A DNA stretch of 64,000 nt from Amycolatopsis bartoniae (GCF_014191255.1 NZ_JACHWH010000011.1:62001-126000); one strand, 5' to 3'. Shown: positions 1 through 10,900, counted from the stretch's first letter. Notes: generated from the sequence alone by a model not told the origin. Numbers and translations: made by a program.

Positions 1-238
1 CGAGCGGCCGGACGAGGCACGCGATCGCGATCACCGCGTAGGCGCTCAGCACGCTGGCGGTGTGGTCGCTCGCCGGAAAGAACGACGAGGCGAGGACGGG
101 TGCCATGTAGCCGTACAACCCGTAGTCGAACTGCTCGACGAAGTTGCCGATGCTGCCTGCGACGATCGCGCGGCGGATCACCCTTCGACGTCCGGCCGCA
201 TCTGCGGGCGCGGCTGTGGTCGGCGCGACGGTGGACAT
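1..238 (-). CDS. MFS transporter, metabolite:H+ symporter (MHS) family, N-terminal part
   Basis: The gene reads leftward off the window edge; only about 79 N-terminal codons are present. After a short Ala-rich cytoplasmic tail comes an RRVIRRAIVAGSIGNFVEQF segment leading into a first membrane helix and the start of a second (VIAIACLVRPL). The GSIGNFVE.(F/Y)D pattern after a basic stretch is the usual entry to helix 1 of MHS permeases (proline/betaine, shikimate, citrate type), and two other MHS permeases in this window start the same way. The ATG at 238 is the natural start. The substrate cannot be told. It is divergent from the SnoaL-like gene, with a palindrome between them. Confidence 0.8.
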   Translation of the reverse strand, partial: MSTVAPTTAAPADAAGRRRVIRRAIVAGSIGNFVEQFDYGLYGYMAPVLASSFFPASDHTASVLSAYAVIAIACLVRPL

Positions 239-275
239 GACACCTCCATTGTGCCACGACGGCGCGAGCCGTCTG

Positions 276-285
276 CATACGTATG
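276..285. promoter_or_regulatory. Palindrome CATACGTATG in divergent intergenic region
   Basis: A perfect 10-bp palindrome lies between the MHS gene and the SnoaL-like gene. A related half-conserved copy, GCATACGGATAC, sits at 364-375, about 40 bp before the SnoaL start. Two GCATACG(T/G)AT boxes in one divergent intergenic region suggest an operator pair for a dimeric repressor (inference). No regulator gene is visible next to it. Confidence 0.35.
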
Positions 286-414
286 GAAAGCAACATAGGT
301 CGGCGCTCACTCACGGGTCAAGACGCAGATCACAGCGAGGCGAGCGGTCTTGCCGCCCAGAATGCATACGGATACAGTGCGAGGATCCTGCCCGTGTCCC
401 GAAAGGTCAGCCAC

Positions 415-1407
415 ATGCCACTCGATCCGGTCGCCTACCAGCCCTACGAGGACCCGGACGACTTCATCCGCGAAGTGACCGACCGGATCTGGGTCCAGCG
501 CGACATCTCCTACATCACCGACAACTACGAACCGGACTCGATTGTCCACGGTGGTCTCGGGACCGTCGTCGGGAGAGACGGTGTCATCGAAGGCAGCCTG
601 ATGCGGATCGCCCAGGTGCCGCAGCACGTGGGCCAGGCCGAGGACGTCGTCTGGGAGGCCCGCGGGGACGACGCCTTCCTCAGCTCGCACCTCGTCTTCT
701 CCAGCGACACCCACATCGTGGGCGGCGTGCCGACGCCGATCCGCAAGCGCACCATCGCCAACTGCCTCTACCGGCGGGGACGGATGGTCGAGGAGTGGGT
801 CGTGCGCGACGACCTCGCCGACTGCCTGCAGCTCGGCCTCGACCCCGCCGAGGTCGCGCGCGGCCTGCGGTTCCGGGGCTACGAAGGCTCGATGACCCGG
901 CCTGCACCCGCCGATGTCCTGGCCGCGGGCGACAGCGGGCCGCGCCCGGACGACCACCGGCCCGAGTGCGAGATGGTGCTGGAGTTCATCGAGGAGGTGT
1001 GGAACGCGCGGCGCCTGCACAAGGTCACCGACTACATGCACCGCGACCTGTTCCTGCACACCATCGGCGACCGCACGGTGCTGCGGCCCGACGGCTACCA
1101 GCGGGACCTGCTCACCCAGGTCGCGCCGTTCCCGGACGCGCGGTTCGAGGTGCGCGACGTCCAGACCCACCACGCCGAACGCTACGCCGGGCTGCGCGTC
1201 GCGGTGCTGTGGGTCATGAAGGGCTCCTACCGCGGCGTCCCCGAATTCGGTCCCCTCACCGGAGGGCAGGTCGACCTGATCGGGGTGTCGCAGTTCCTCG
1301 TCCAGAACGGGCGGATCGTCCGGGAGGTCCGGGTGTACGACCAGATCGCGCTGCGGGCCCAGATCAACAGCCACGAGAGCTCGTTCGCCGACACCAACAT
1401 CTACTGA
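415..1407 (+). CDS. Tandem SnoaL-like (NTF2-fold) protein
   Basis: A 330-aa protein with two SnoaL/NTF2-like halves. The first runs over residues ~10-145 (DFIREVTDRIWVQRDISYI...), the second over ~185-320 (LEFIEEVWNARRLHKVTDYM...). Each half has the family pattern of a helix with W or N, then 'Y...D..H..G', then a C-terminal beta sheet. Such folds act as ester cyclases, dehydratases or isomerases, or as ligand-binding proteins; no catalytic set can be assigned from sequence alone. I chose the ATG at 415 because GAAAGG lies 8-9 nt upstream. A GTG at 394 and an ATG at 283 are in frame but lack a ribosome site. It is followed after 20 nt by the GH13 gene and is probably co-transcribed with it. 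Confidence 0.75.
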   Translation: MPLDPVAYQPYEDPDDFIREVTDRIWVQRDISYITDNYEPDSIVHGGLGTVVGRDGVIEGSLMRIAQVPQHVGQAEDVVWEARGDDAFLSSHLVFSSDTHIVGGVPTPIRKRTIANCLYRRGRMVEEWVVRDDLADCLQLGLDPAEVARGLRFRGYEGSMTRPAPADVLAAGDSGPRPDDHRPECEMVLEFIEEVWNARRLHKVTDYMHRDLFLHTIGDRTVLRPDGYQRDLLTQVAPFPDARFEVRDVQTHHAERYAGLRVAVLWVMKGSYRGVPEFGPLTGGQVDLIGVSQFLVQNGRIVREVRVYDQIALRAQINSHESSFADTNIY

Positions 1408-1427
1408 CCCGCCGGAGGAGAACGATC

Positions 1428-3074
1428 ATGGTGTTGTCGAGGCGGTCCTTCGTGCTCGGCACCGGCGCGGCGCTCGCAGGCGCGGCGCTGTTGCCGGCCA
1501 CCCCGGCGTCGGCCGCGTCCCGCTCGTCGTCCTGGCTGGCCGACGCCGTGCTCTACCAGGTCTACCCGCAGAGCTTCGCCGACACCGGCGGCGACGGCAT
1601 CGGAGACCTGGCAGGCATCATCGACCACCTCGACCACCTGCGGTGGCTCGGGGTGGACACGGTGTGGGTGAACCCGGTCTTCCCGTCGCCGTTCACCGAC
1701 GCCGGCTACGACATCTCCGACTACGTGAGCGTCCACCCGCGCTACGGCGACGAGGAGGACGTCTCGCGGCTGGTGGAGGCCGCCCGGCGCCGGGGCATCC
1801 GCGTGCTGTTCGACCTCGTCGCGGGTCACACGTCCGACCAGCACCGGTGGTTCCTGAACTCGCTGCGCGACCCCGCCGACGACCGCTACATCTGGGCCAC
1901 GCCGGACCAGCTGCCCGCCGGCGGGCCGCTGCCCGAGCAGTTCGTCGCCTCGCCGGGACCGCGCCCCGGCGCGTTCCGGATGAACTACTACGCCACGCAA
2001 CCCGCCATCAACTACGGCTACGCGCGCCAGAACGCGGACGAACCGTGGCGCGAGCCCGTCGACGCCGACGGGCCGCGCGCGAACCGCGCCGCGATTCGGT
2101 CCATTGTGGACCACTGGTTGCGGCTGGGGATTTCCGGCTTCCGGTGTGACATGGCCGCGACGCTGGTCAAGGACGACCCGGGCTGGGTGGAGACCGGCAA
2201 GCTGTGGGGTGAGCTGCGGTCCTGGATGGACCGTCGCCATCCCGGCACCGTCCTCATTTCGGAGTGGGGCGACCCGGCGACCTCGGTGCCTGCCGGGTTC
2301 GACGGCGACTTCTACCTGCCCGTCAACGGTCCCGGCGACGGCGCGCCGTGGCGCTCGTTGTGGCGCGACGACCCGTACTTCGACGCGTCCGGCACCGGCA
2401 CCGCGAAGACCTTCGTCGACGCGTGGACCGCCGCGACAAAGGCCATCGGCAGCGGCGGGCACACGATCATGCCGATCGCCAACCACGACAGCGCGACGCG
2501 GCTCAACAACGGGATCCGCACGCCCGAACAGTTCCCGGCGGCGTGGACATTCCTGCTGACGTGGCCGACCGTGCCCACGATCTACTACGGGGAGGAGATC
2601 GGCATGCGCGCGGTCGAGGGCCTGCCCGACGTCGAAGGCAGCGCCGGGCGGCAGAACAACCGCACGCCGATGCAGTGGAACTCCGGTCCCAACGCGGGGT
2701 TCTCCTCCGCGCCCGCGGAGGAGCTCTACATCCCGCTCGACCCCGACCCGGCCCGGCCGACGGTCGAGCAGCAGCTCGGCGATCCGGACTCACTGCTGCA
2801 TTTCGTCCGCCGCCTCCTCGCCCTGCGCAAGCGCCATCCGGAACTCGGCACGCGGACAGCCGTACAGGTCTTCGACGACGGCTACCCGCTGACCTACCTG
2901 CGCGGCGACCGTTTCCTCGTCACGGTCAACCCCCGCCGGGACACGGCAACGACGTCCGTACCGGATGCCAGGCTCCGCCACGCACGGATGGCCGAGGGCA
3001 GGGGTGTCCGAATCGAGGGCGCGACGGTCACCGTCGAGGGCTTTGGTTACGCCGTGCTCGATCTGGGGCGCTGA
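1428..3074 (+). CDS. Exported GH13 alpha-glucosidase/alpha-amylase family enzyme
   Basis: A 548-aa glycoside hydrolase family 13 protein. The N-terminus carries a twin-arginine signal (SRRSFVLGTGAALAGAALL) with an ASA cleavage site near residue 30. The barrel begins at WLADAVLYQVYPQSFAD. The four GH13 regions are visible: I as DLVAGHTSD (Gly replaces the common Asn before His), II as GFRCDMA with the Asp nucleophile, III as ISEWGD with the acid/base Glu, and IV as IANHDSATR. NNRTPMQW is typical of the oligo-1,6-glucosidase and trehalose-synthase branch. GGAGGAG lies 10 nt before the ATG. A longer reading frame opens upstream from 144, but it has no homology there and overlaps the SnoaL gene. 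Substrate is uncertain; folded export suggests extracellular oligosaccharide cleavage. Confidence 0.9.
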   Translation: MVLSRRSFVLGTGAALAGAALLPATPASAASRSSSWLADAVLYQVYPQSFADTGGDGIGDLAGIIDHLDHLRWLGVDTVWVNPVFPSPFTDAGYDISDYVSVHPRYGDEEDVSRLVEAARRRGIRVLFDLVAGHTSDQHRWFLNSLRDPADDRYIWATPDQLPAGGPLPEQFVASPGPRPGAFRMNYYATQPAINYGYARQNADEPWREPVDADGPRANRAAIRSIVDHWLRLGISGFRCDMAATLVKDDPGWVETGKLWGELRSWMDRRHPGTVLISEWGDPATSVPAGFDGDFYLPVNGPGDGAPWRSLWRDDPYFDASGTGTAKTFVDAWTAATKAIGSGGHTIMPIANHDSATRLNNGIRTPEQFPAAWTFLLTWPTVPTIYYGEEIGMRAVEGLPDVEGSAGRQNNRTPMQWNSGPNAGFSSAPAEELYIPLDPDPARPTVEQQLGDPDSLLHFVRRLLALRKRHPELGTRTAVQVFDDGYPLTYLRGDRFLVTVNPRRDTATTSVPDARLRHARMAEGRGVRIEGATVTVEGFGYAVLDLGR

Positions 3075-3160
3075 ACACAGCCGCAGGGCGTCGGCGGCCC
3101 GGCGAACCAGCGACCTCCCGGCTCGGCACCAGCCCCTTCCGGTACTGGGCCTCCGTTCCA

Positions 3161-3598
3161 GTCGCCTATTCCCGCCGCATCGCCGGCTGGTCCATCAACA
3201 ATCACATGCGCACCGAACTGGTGATCGACGCACTCGGCATGGCCACCCTACGTCGCACACCCGAATCCGGCAACACTATCCTGCATTCCGACCACGGATC
3301 GCAATTCACCGCCTGGGCGTTCGGGCAACGACTCCGCGCCGCCGGAATCCTGCCCTCCATGGGCAGCGTCGGTGACTGTTACGACAATTCCATGATGGAA
3401 TCCTTCTGGGGAGCACTCCAACTCGAAGTACTCGACACAAAAATATGGAAGACCCGCGATAAACTTGTTACCGCGATCTTCGAATGGATAGGATGCTGGT
3501 ACAATCGGGAACGCCGACACTCCCGCGTCGGAATGCTCAGCCCGGCCGAGTTTGAAGTCCGCAACCCCGAGCGACCGACACCAAACGACGAGCGCTGA
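3161..3598 (+). pseudogene. IS3-family OrfB transposase, C-terminal fragment
   Basis: About 145 codons of the integrase core survive. VAYSRRIAGWSINNHMRTEL follows the lost first catalytic Asp, HSDHGSQFT carries the second Asp, and NSMMESFWGALQLE carries the Glu. The usual ending with the YN..R.HS motif (CWYNRERRHSRVGMLSPAEF) and a stop is intact. There is no OrfA and no OrfB N-terminus, so the protein cannot be active. The fragment was joined directly behind the GH13 gene. Confidence 0.85.
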
Positions 3599-3622
3599 CG
3601 CCACACCCCACGTGTCCGACGA

Positions 3623-4076
3623 ACTGGGCCAACCTCAATCTGCGTGCGGTCAAGGACTGCTACTCCAACAAGATCGTCGGATACTCCATCGCCTCGCACA
3701 TGCGGGCCTCACTTGCCGTCTCGGCGCTGCGCAACGCGATCGCGTTGCGCGACCCGAGCGGTGCCGTGGTCCACTCCGATCGCGACCCTCAGTTCCGGTC
3801 GGCCGCCTACCGGCACCTGTTGCGCGGCCACGGGCTGGCCGGGTCGATGGGGCGGGTCGGTGCCTGTGTGGTGATAACGCCGCGGTGGAGTCGTTCTTTT
3901 CGTTGCTGTAGAAGAATGTTCTCGATATCCAGCGGTGGCGCACCCGGGAGGAACTCCGGTTAGCGATCGTGTCCTGGATCGAGACGAAGTACCACCGCAA
4001 ACGTCGGCAACGCGCCCCGGGCAAGCTCACCCCGGTCGAGTTTGAGACCATCTACACAACCGCACCAACGGCCTGA
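3623..4076 (+). pseudogene. Second IS3-family transposase 3' fragment, frameshifted with internal stop
   Basis: A fragment of a different IS3 subgroup: LRAVKDCYSNKIVGYSIASH, HSDRDPQFRS, then a frameshift near 3872 into DNAAVESFFSLL. A TAG where a Gln codon is expected (about 3909) is followed by readable VLDIQRWRTREELRLAIVSW and KLTPVEFETIY. The fragment abuts the preceding IS3 remnant. The stretch at 4083-4118 (TGTCAACCGAAGTCTGGGC) resembles an IS3 right end. The missing front part of such an element is of the same type as the relic at 37.5-38.1 kb. Confidence 0.85.
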
Positions 4077-4118
4077 GAAACAGTCAGCTCCAGTGTCAAC
4101 CGAAGTCTGGGCAGACCC

Positions 4119-4215
4119 CACGGTGCCGTCCCCCCACCCTGCGGCCGCGACTTGAACTCAGGAATCAGCGACTCGACCAACGCCCACAACTCATCCGGCA
4201 CCAACCGCAATGACA
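4119..4215 (-). pseudogene. IS5-family transposase N-terminal scrap
   Basis: On the minus strand about 30 codons read LRLVPDELWALVESLIPEFK then RPQGGG, the typical opening of actinobacterial IS5-group transposases. It is cut on its 3' side by the IS3 right end at about 4118, so the IS3 element inserted into it. Confidence 0.7.
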
Positions 4216-4478
4216 ATCGATCAACCACGACTCAAGATCATCGCAGAAGATCAGTCGATCGCCACGTAACACACTCTCTAAAGCGACGTTTGAAGCGTTC
4301 AGGTACGCATCGATTCGCCTTGCATCCCAGAAACAAACCGGCTGGCCCCCAGCGGAATGCTGGTCCGGAAAGACCCGTCGAGAGGTCCCTTTCGATCACG
4401 AATACTCAGCTATCGGTCGGCCGTGAACGTCATGACGTCCGGCGCTGCTGAACCTTCGAACCATGTTGTGATGAGTAG
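4216..4478. other. Intergenic stretch of lower GC, no feature recognised
   Basis: This 263-base stretch is visibly less GC-rich than the flanks and shows no reading frame with recognisable homology. It lies 3' of the immunity-like gene and is probably leftover DNA that arrived with the toxin tip. Confidence 0.4.
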
Positions 4479-4895
4479 CTACCCGTGGCGGATGTCTTTC
4501 GAGCCGCGACGCTCGGCCCACACGCCTTGTTCCTGCCGAAGATAGGGAGGAATGCACCATTTCGGCCGACTAAACCATGTCACTGTGAGTTGCAGGAAAA
4601 CACCCACGGCGGTAACGCCTACCAAAGATATCGCTGCAAGCAGGATTGGGCCGTTCATTCGCGCTGTTCCAAAGAGCAACATTGGTACGCTGACCGCGAG
4701 TGCTGTCACTCCTAATGTAAATGGAAGCCAACCCCGTAGAAGGCCACGGCAAACATCATTGCCGAATGGAATTACGAGCATCTGTTTTATTACTCGCTCA
4801 AAGTACTCACGACTACGCCACAGGCGATAACTGCGCCAGCAGCAGAACAGTGCGGCCGACTCGAGGTACACTAAGATCAGAATAGTCACTATCAC
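4479..4895 (-). CDS. Small membrane protein, probable immunity protein for the RHS toxin
   Basis: A 138-aa protein with three predicted membrane helices: residues ~2-20 (IVTILILVYLESAALFCC), ~56-77 (LPFTLGVTALAVSVPMLL) and ~83-107 (PILLAAISLVGVTAVGVFLQ). A loop with a basic helix (WRSREYFERVIKQM) and a C-terminal tail starting FSRPKWCIPPYLR complete it. It begins only 9 nt after the RHS stop codon on the same strand, so it is almost certainly co-transcribed. Membrane-embedded immunity proteins are the known partners of pore-forming toxins, which fits the glycine-zipper RHS tip. GC is clearly lower than in the RHS core, as is usual for exchangeable toxin/immunity modules. No enzymatic motif is seen. 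The immunity role is inferred from position and topology. Confidence 0.7.
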   Translation of the reverse strand: MIVTILILVYLESAALFCCWRSYRLWRSREYFERVIKQMLVIPFGNDVCRGLLRGWLPFTLGVTALAVSVPMLLFGTARMNGPILLAAISLVGVTAVGVFLQLTVTWFSRPKWCIPPYLRQEQGVWAERRGSKDIRHG

Positions 4896-4904
4896 GAGCG
4901 TATC

Positions 4905-7900
4905 CTACCAGTGGAAGATGCGCCGGACCGCTGAGACGCCGGCGTTTAGCACGTTATTTACGCCCACGCCGACGGCTGCCCCGACCAGGGCGCCGACACC
5001 TGCGCCGATGATGGTGCCAACTCCTGGCGCTATTGCAGTTCCGATGGTCGCCCCCAGGGATAGGCCGGCCAACGTGGAGGTATACGAGACGGCCGTGTTC
5101 AATACGGCCTCGCCGACGCCGATGGCCACCGCTTTACCTGGAGATTCACCATCATCGAGTGCGCTGTCAATATCACCCCAAGCTGATAACGCCGCGCCTA
5201 CGCCCAGCAAGAACCTCCCGCCCCACTTAACCTCGCCGCTCCGCCCTAGTCTTCCCAGGTTTTTCAGAAGTGGGTTGTTGCGGAGGGCATTCATAGTTCT
5301 TGCGCCATCCGAACTGCCCGCTCGAAGCGCGTTTGAAGCCTTGGTGGTTTGTTGCCCTACGGCTTCGATCGCCCCGTTGACTGCGCCTGCCGCTGCGGCA
5401 GCCAGATTTCCGTCGGTGCACCCGTTCTTTAGTGGAATGTCGTTGTTTCCGCAGACTAGAGAGCTATCGGTGGGGGCCGCTGAGAGTAGCTCTTTCATTA
5501 GCTCTTGCCAGTTATAGTTGAGCGTCGTGATGTCATCGTCCGGCTGAGGCGCCCTCCCAGTGGTGGTGGGGCGAGACCCTTGCCTCGGCTTATCCGCAGC
5601 GGGCTCTTGGGGGGCGCCTCCAGAGTTGCCGGACCAGGATCCTCCGTAGTAGTCGTTGCGGCATTGGACGTCGGGGCAGTCGGGGTTTACCAGAGGCTCT
5701 AGACCTGTGGGATCGCTTTGTGTGGTGGGGTTGTTGGCGGCGTAGTCGTAGCCGCCCATTTGGGTGGGTGAGGCTGCCTCGAACACCGGGTCGGCGGAGA
5801 GGAAGCGCCCGGTAACGGCGTCGTATTCGCGAGCACCGAGGTTCTCGAGGTTGGTGATTGTGTCGGGAGTGCCGTCGACGAACCCCTTGTTCCCGGCGGG
5901 CCAAGTGGTTGGTGTGGCGCCTCGAGTTTGGCCGAAGGGAAGGTACTGACGGCGGGTGACGGCGTAGGTGTCGGAGTCGATCGCGAGCAGGTCGGTGCTC
6001 TGCCGGTCGGGTATCAGGTATTGCGGCGTGCCTGAATTACCGTTGGGCAGCGACGACCGCGCGGCGACGATTTGTCCGCCGATGGAGTAAAAGCGGGTAG
6101 CGGTGAGAACGTTGGTGGTGGTGTTCAGCACGATCTGTTCGTCGCCCGCGAAGAGGGTGGTTTGGCCCGGGTCGCGGCGCACGATCGGGTTACCATCGGC
6201 GTCATAGACGTAGCTGGTCATGCCGTTGGTAGTGGCGTCGGTCGCGAGCTTGCCCTGGTCGGTCCAGGTCAGGGTTTGGTTGCCGGTAGCTCCTCCACTG
6301 ATCGAGGTTGTGTCGCCGGAGGCGTCGTAGGTGTAGCTACCGATGTTCGCTCCGGCTTGGGGGCCAGTCGCGGTGGTCGAGGTGAGCGTGTGTGGTTGGT
6401 CCGTGGAGGATCCGGCCGCGGGGTAGTTGTAGGTCGTGGTGGTGTCGTTGGAGGTGGTGCCGGTGACGTCGTGATCGGTTTGGGTGAGCCGGTCGCCGGC
6501 GGCGTCGTAGGTCCAAGACTGCCAGTACGGGGTCGGGCCACCGACGCTGGGCGAGTTGCCGGGCGTCGGTGTCGCCGAGCAGCCGTCAATGCCGGTCCAG
6601 GCCTGGCTGAGGCGCTGGGCGTAGTCGTAGGTAAAGCATTGCGTGTCGGTGGTGGCGCCACCGTTCTGAGCGTCGGTGACCGAGGTGACCAGGCCTGCTC
6701 CTGGTGAGACGGGCCCATTCGAGTAACTGTAGGTGGTGTCGTCGACTGCCGTTGATTGGTGGGAGTCGGTGGCGGTGGCCTCAGTTAATTTTTGTGTTTG
6801 CTGGTCGTATTTGAGGGTGAGCCAGACGTTCCCGGCGGTGGCCGGAAAGGTGTACTGCAGGGGTTTGCCGTAGTGGTCGTAGCCGACGGCGCTGACGTAG
6901 ATGCTGGCGATATCGCCGGTGGAGCTCAGCGATACCGGTTCGCCGAATTCGTCGGATCCCACTTCGGTGGCTTCTTGTCCGAGACCGCCGACTGCGGCGT
7001 CGTTTTCGCCGTTGAGGCGGCCGGTGAAGCTGTAGCCGTAGTAGGTGGTGACGCCGCCGGCGGGGAGTAGGGCGGCATCGGTTCCGGTGAGGGTGGTGGT
7101 GACTCCGATCGGCTCGGCGAAACTGGTGTAGCCGATGACGGTCTGGGTGTAGGTGTCGCCGCCGGAGAACGCGGTGGTGGTGTCGGGGTAGCCGACGGCT
7201 TGGCTGTCGTAACCCCAGGTGGCGATCATCGTCGAGCTGGATTTCGCCGCGCCACCGGTGGAGTTGTAGGTGTCGGTTTTGCGCCCGTCGTTGTCGTAGT
7301 CAATGGTGACCTGTTTACCTCGACCGTCGGTCGTGGTTTTCAACAATCCAGCTGCATCGTAGGTATTTGCTGTTGTTCCTGTGTCGGGGTCGACGGCCCG
7401 GGTTTGGTTACCGGGCAGGTCATAACCGTAGCTCCAGGTGTTGCCGGCCGGATCGGTAACGGCGGCTTGCTTGTTCGCCGGCGTGTAGGAGTATTGGGTG
7501 GCGGAGTAGTCCGAAGCGGGATCGTGGATCGGGTCCGTGGGGACATCGGCGTGGTACTGGTATAGGTCGGTGGTGTTACCTCGAGCGTCGGTGAAGGTGG
7601 TTGTGGCAGTCCCACCCGCTGGGGGCACGGTGGTGGTCCAGTTGCCGCCGTAGGTGTAGGTGGTTTGCCAGGTGGAGTTGCCATTGGAGTAGGCGATGTC
7701 GGCTGTTTTGCGTCCGGCGGCGTCGTAGGAGTAGGCGGTGGCGGAGGGTACTTTGCCTGCCTGGGCTTGCACGTAGGTGGGTGCGACGGGGTTGCTGTCG
7801 AGGTAGGGGTCGGTGCTCGCTGATTTCCAGCCGTCGGTGTTGTAGGTGGTGTCGGTTATGGTGCGTTCGTTGTCGGGGGTTTGAGTTTGGGTTTCTCGTT

Positions 7901-10900
7901 CGCGCAGGAGTGCGTCGTAAAAGGTTTCGCTGACCCGATAGGTGACGTCGTCGTTTTCGGTGTAGGTGTCGACAATCGATGGTGCACTGTCGGACACGGT
8001 GTAGGTGTACTTCAGGCTTGGTGCACCACTGGTGGCCGAGTTGCCCGGCTTGTACACGGCCGTGAGCCGACCGAGGGCGTCGTACTGCTCCGTGGTCACG
8101 TATTGGGCGGGGTCGACGATGCGGGTGGGGAGCTCGCGCAACGCGTCGTAGGTGGTCTTGGTGGTGTGTCCGAGCGGGTCGGTCACGTTGACCCCGGTAG
8201 GTTCGGCTCCGGTTGTCGGGATGTAAACGGTGGCGGTTTTGTGGTTGTCCGCGTTGGTCGATGTCAGGGTGCGCCCGTATTGGTCGTAGGTTGCGCTGGT
8301 GGTGGCATAGGTCCAGGCAGCGGTGGAGCCGGTTCCGGTGCTCGAGATCGCGTCCTGGGTCTGGGTTGCATCGCCTTTGGTGGGCGGGGTGTTCCAGGCT
8401 TGGCTGTCGTAGGAGGTCTTCTTGTCTGAGACCGCATTCTGTGGGTAGGTGGGGGTGGTCGTGCAGGGGATGGATACGGTGAGCACTTCGGAGGGCTTGT
8501 TGAGGATCCAGGCGGTGGTGTTGTCCGCGTAGGTTGTGCTGCTACATAGGTGTTGACTGGCGATCGAGACGTCGCCGAGGTCGTTCGTGCGGGTGACGCG
8601 ACCATAGGCATCGTGGGTGTAGTCGGTCTCGGTTTCCCTCGTGGTGCCACTGGCCAGGGGGGTGTACACGCGCTTGTCGGTATTGCCGACGAGGAACGCT
8701 TGCAACGCGGGCAGACCGCTGCCCATGGCGTGGGTGGCGGTGGCGATGGAGGTCCAGGGACTGGTGATCATGTCGGAGACGATGTTTGCCACCGCCGAGT
8801 CTCCGTTATAGACGACGGTTTCGTAGGTCATACCCGTGAACTGGTCCGAGTCCACTGAAGCGGGATCACCGTGGACGTCCTGCACGGCGGCGGACCGGGT
8901 TCCGTTGTTCGGCAGTGTGTCGCCGTTCATGCCGCGGAAGTAGGCGTAGTAGGTGTTGGTGACCGGGTCCGGCGCGGTGCCGGTGGACACGGTCATGCCG
9001 GAGAACCCGCGCCACTGGTCCCAGGTTCGTTGATTGACCGGGGTGGTCGGGGTGAGTGGCGAGTCGTTGTAGTGCCAGGCGGCCACGCCGGCCGGAGTGT
9101 AACGGGTTTCGATGTCGTCGTTTGAGCCGCCGGTGGGGTCGTGCTCGGTGACGGAGTCGACGATGTATTTGTTGAACCAATCCAGTGTTGGGGTGGTTGC
9201 CCCGGCCGGGGTCCAGTAGTCGGGGAAGCACAGCATGCCGTTGGCGGATGGTTCGGCGGGCACGTTTGCCGGGGTGCAGGCGGGTGTGGACCCGAATGCG
9301 AGCGTGTAGTCGACTGTGATGGTTTCGCCGGTTTCGGTGGTGATGGTCTGGATCCGGTTGCGGGTGATCCACGGGAGCCCGCTGCTGAGGTTTACTCGGT
9401 TGTTCTCGGCGACGGGGCTGAAGCTGACGGGCGGTAGCGTGATTGGCGTAGTCGATCCTCCGCCCGTCGTGTCCTGTCCGGTCTGTCGGATGGTGTTGAG
9501 CCAGAGGGCGGGCTTGGTGTTCGGGTCGCTGACGGGTGGCAGCGAGTGCGTGAGTGCCCAGGAATCGACGAGCGTTTCGGTAGTGCCGACCAGGGCGTAG
9601 GTTTGGATCGAGCCCAGGGCGTTCTCGGTCCAGAACGAGGGACTTTGTGCCGAACACGACGCGCCGGACGCGCAGTTGAGGTCGAAGGGCACGTCGGGCC
9701 AGCTTGAGGAGTTCGCGGTCGTCTCGGATGATGCCGCACAGCCACTGGTCGTGTTGCAACGGCCGGTGACGTTGAAGACGACCTTAGCGGCGGGGGAGGT
9801 AGTGTATACCGCGCCAGCTTGTTGTCCGTACTGGATCGAGGTCAGGTAACCACCGCGGGTGTAGCCGGATGCGGCGGTTGCGGTGGTCCCGAGATCCGCG
9901 GCGTAGAAGTTGTTTTCCTTGTTGTAGAAATAGGACACGACGTCGGAGTGAGGGTCGACGACGTAGTCGAGGTTCCACCTGTAGGCCAGCTGACAGAAGG
10001 ACTGCGCGAAGCTGGTGTTGTAGCAGCCGGCCGGTTCGTCGGCTGATGATGAGGTGGAGTAGACCGGTTCGGTCCACACGGAATTCGTCTGCGCGTTGCC
10101 TGTGACGTACCCAGGAAGCTGGTTGAGACCGAAGTAGTACTGGGTGCCGTCCGAAGCGGTAACGATGAAGTACTCGCCACCCTGAGAGCCGTTTACTCCA
10201 CCCGTTTTGTACTCAACGCGTTCGTTCGAGTCGTTCTGTGGGTGATACCTGCCCGTGGTGTCATCCTTGACCAGCGTGGTGGTCTTTCCGGCGAGCGACA
10301 ACGTCACAACATTGTTGGCGGTCCAGCAGTTGTCCCACGTCTGGGTTGACCCGGTCGGGTTCTGATGGCAGGTCTGGTAAGACCGTTCGATATAGCCGGG
10401 GCTGTAGTCCCAGCCGTCACCGAGCCAGGACGCCTGGTTGTTCGTCGACGAAGTCAGACCGTCGACGACTTGGGAATCGTACGACAGTGCGACCTGCGGT
10501 TTCAGGCCACCAGGCACGTCCGGCACGCTGATGGGGTACGACCAGGTGAATGCGTCCGCAGAACCTCCGGCCTGCCAGGATCCGGAGGGCTTCAGCGAGG
10601 TCGCCGTGAAGTTGCCGCCGCTGCCGGAGGGCGAGGAGGTTGCGGCCACCAATACATTTGCCGCGCTCGCGGACTTTGGGAAGGCCGCGGTGCTCGTGCC
10701 TGGCAAAGCGACATCTGCGGCGACTGTTCCATCGTGCGTGTCGGTGGTAGAGGCGAGGGAAGTCTGGGTGCGGCAGGCGGGCACTGCGGGGGTAGTCAAC
10801 GCACAGGCGGGCAAGGTGACAAGGTGTAGCCGGGATGCCCAGTCTCCGCCGAACGCGTCAGCGAACTGCGAGTAGCCGAGCGTCAGACGAACCGTCCCGG

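Noticed and set aside
144..1427. A 976-codon open frame that would extend the GH13 gene 428 codons upstream
   Set aside because: The extension is Arg/Pro-rich, overlaps the SnoaL-like gene in another frame, and the Tat signal with its own ribosome site starts at 1428.
6072..8429. Several long plus-strand frames of Gly/Val-rich protein opposite the RHS gene
   Set aside because: They are antisense to Tyr/Thr/Asp-rich RHS repeats, whose codon pattern produces Gly/Val runs on the other strand.
8866..9759. 297-codon minus-strand frame inside the RHS gene
   Set aside because: It is a shadow frame, Arg/His-rich without homology, and lies fully inside the RHS coding sequence.
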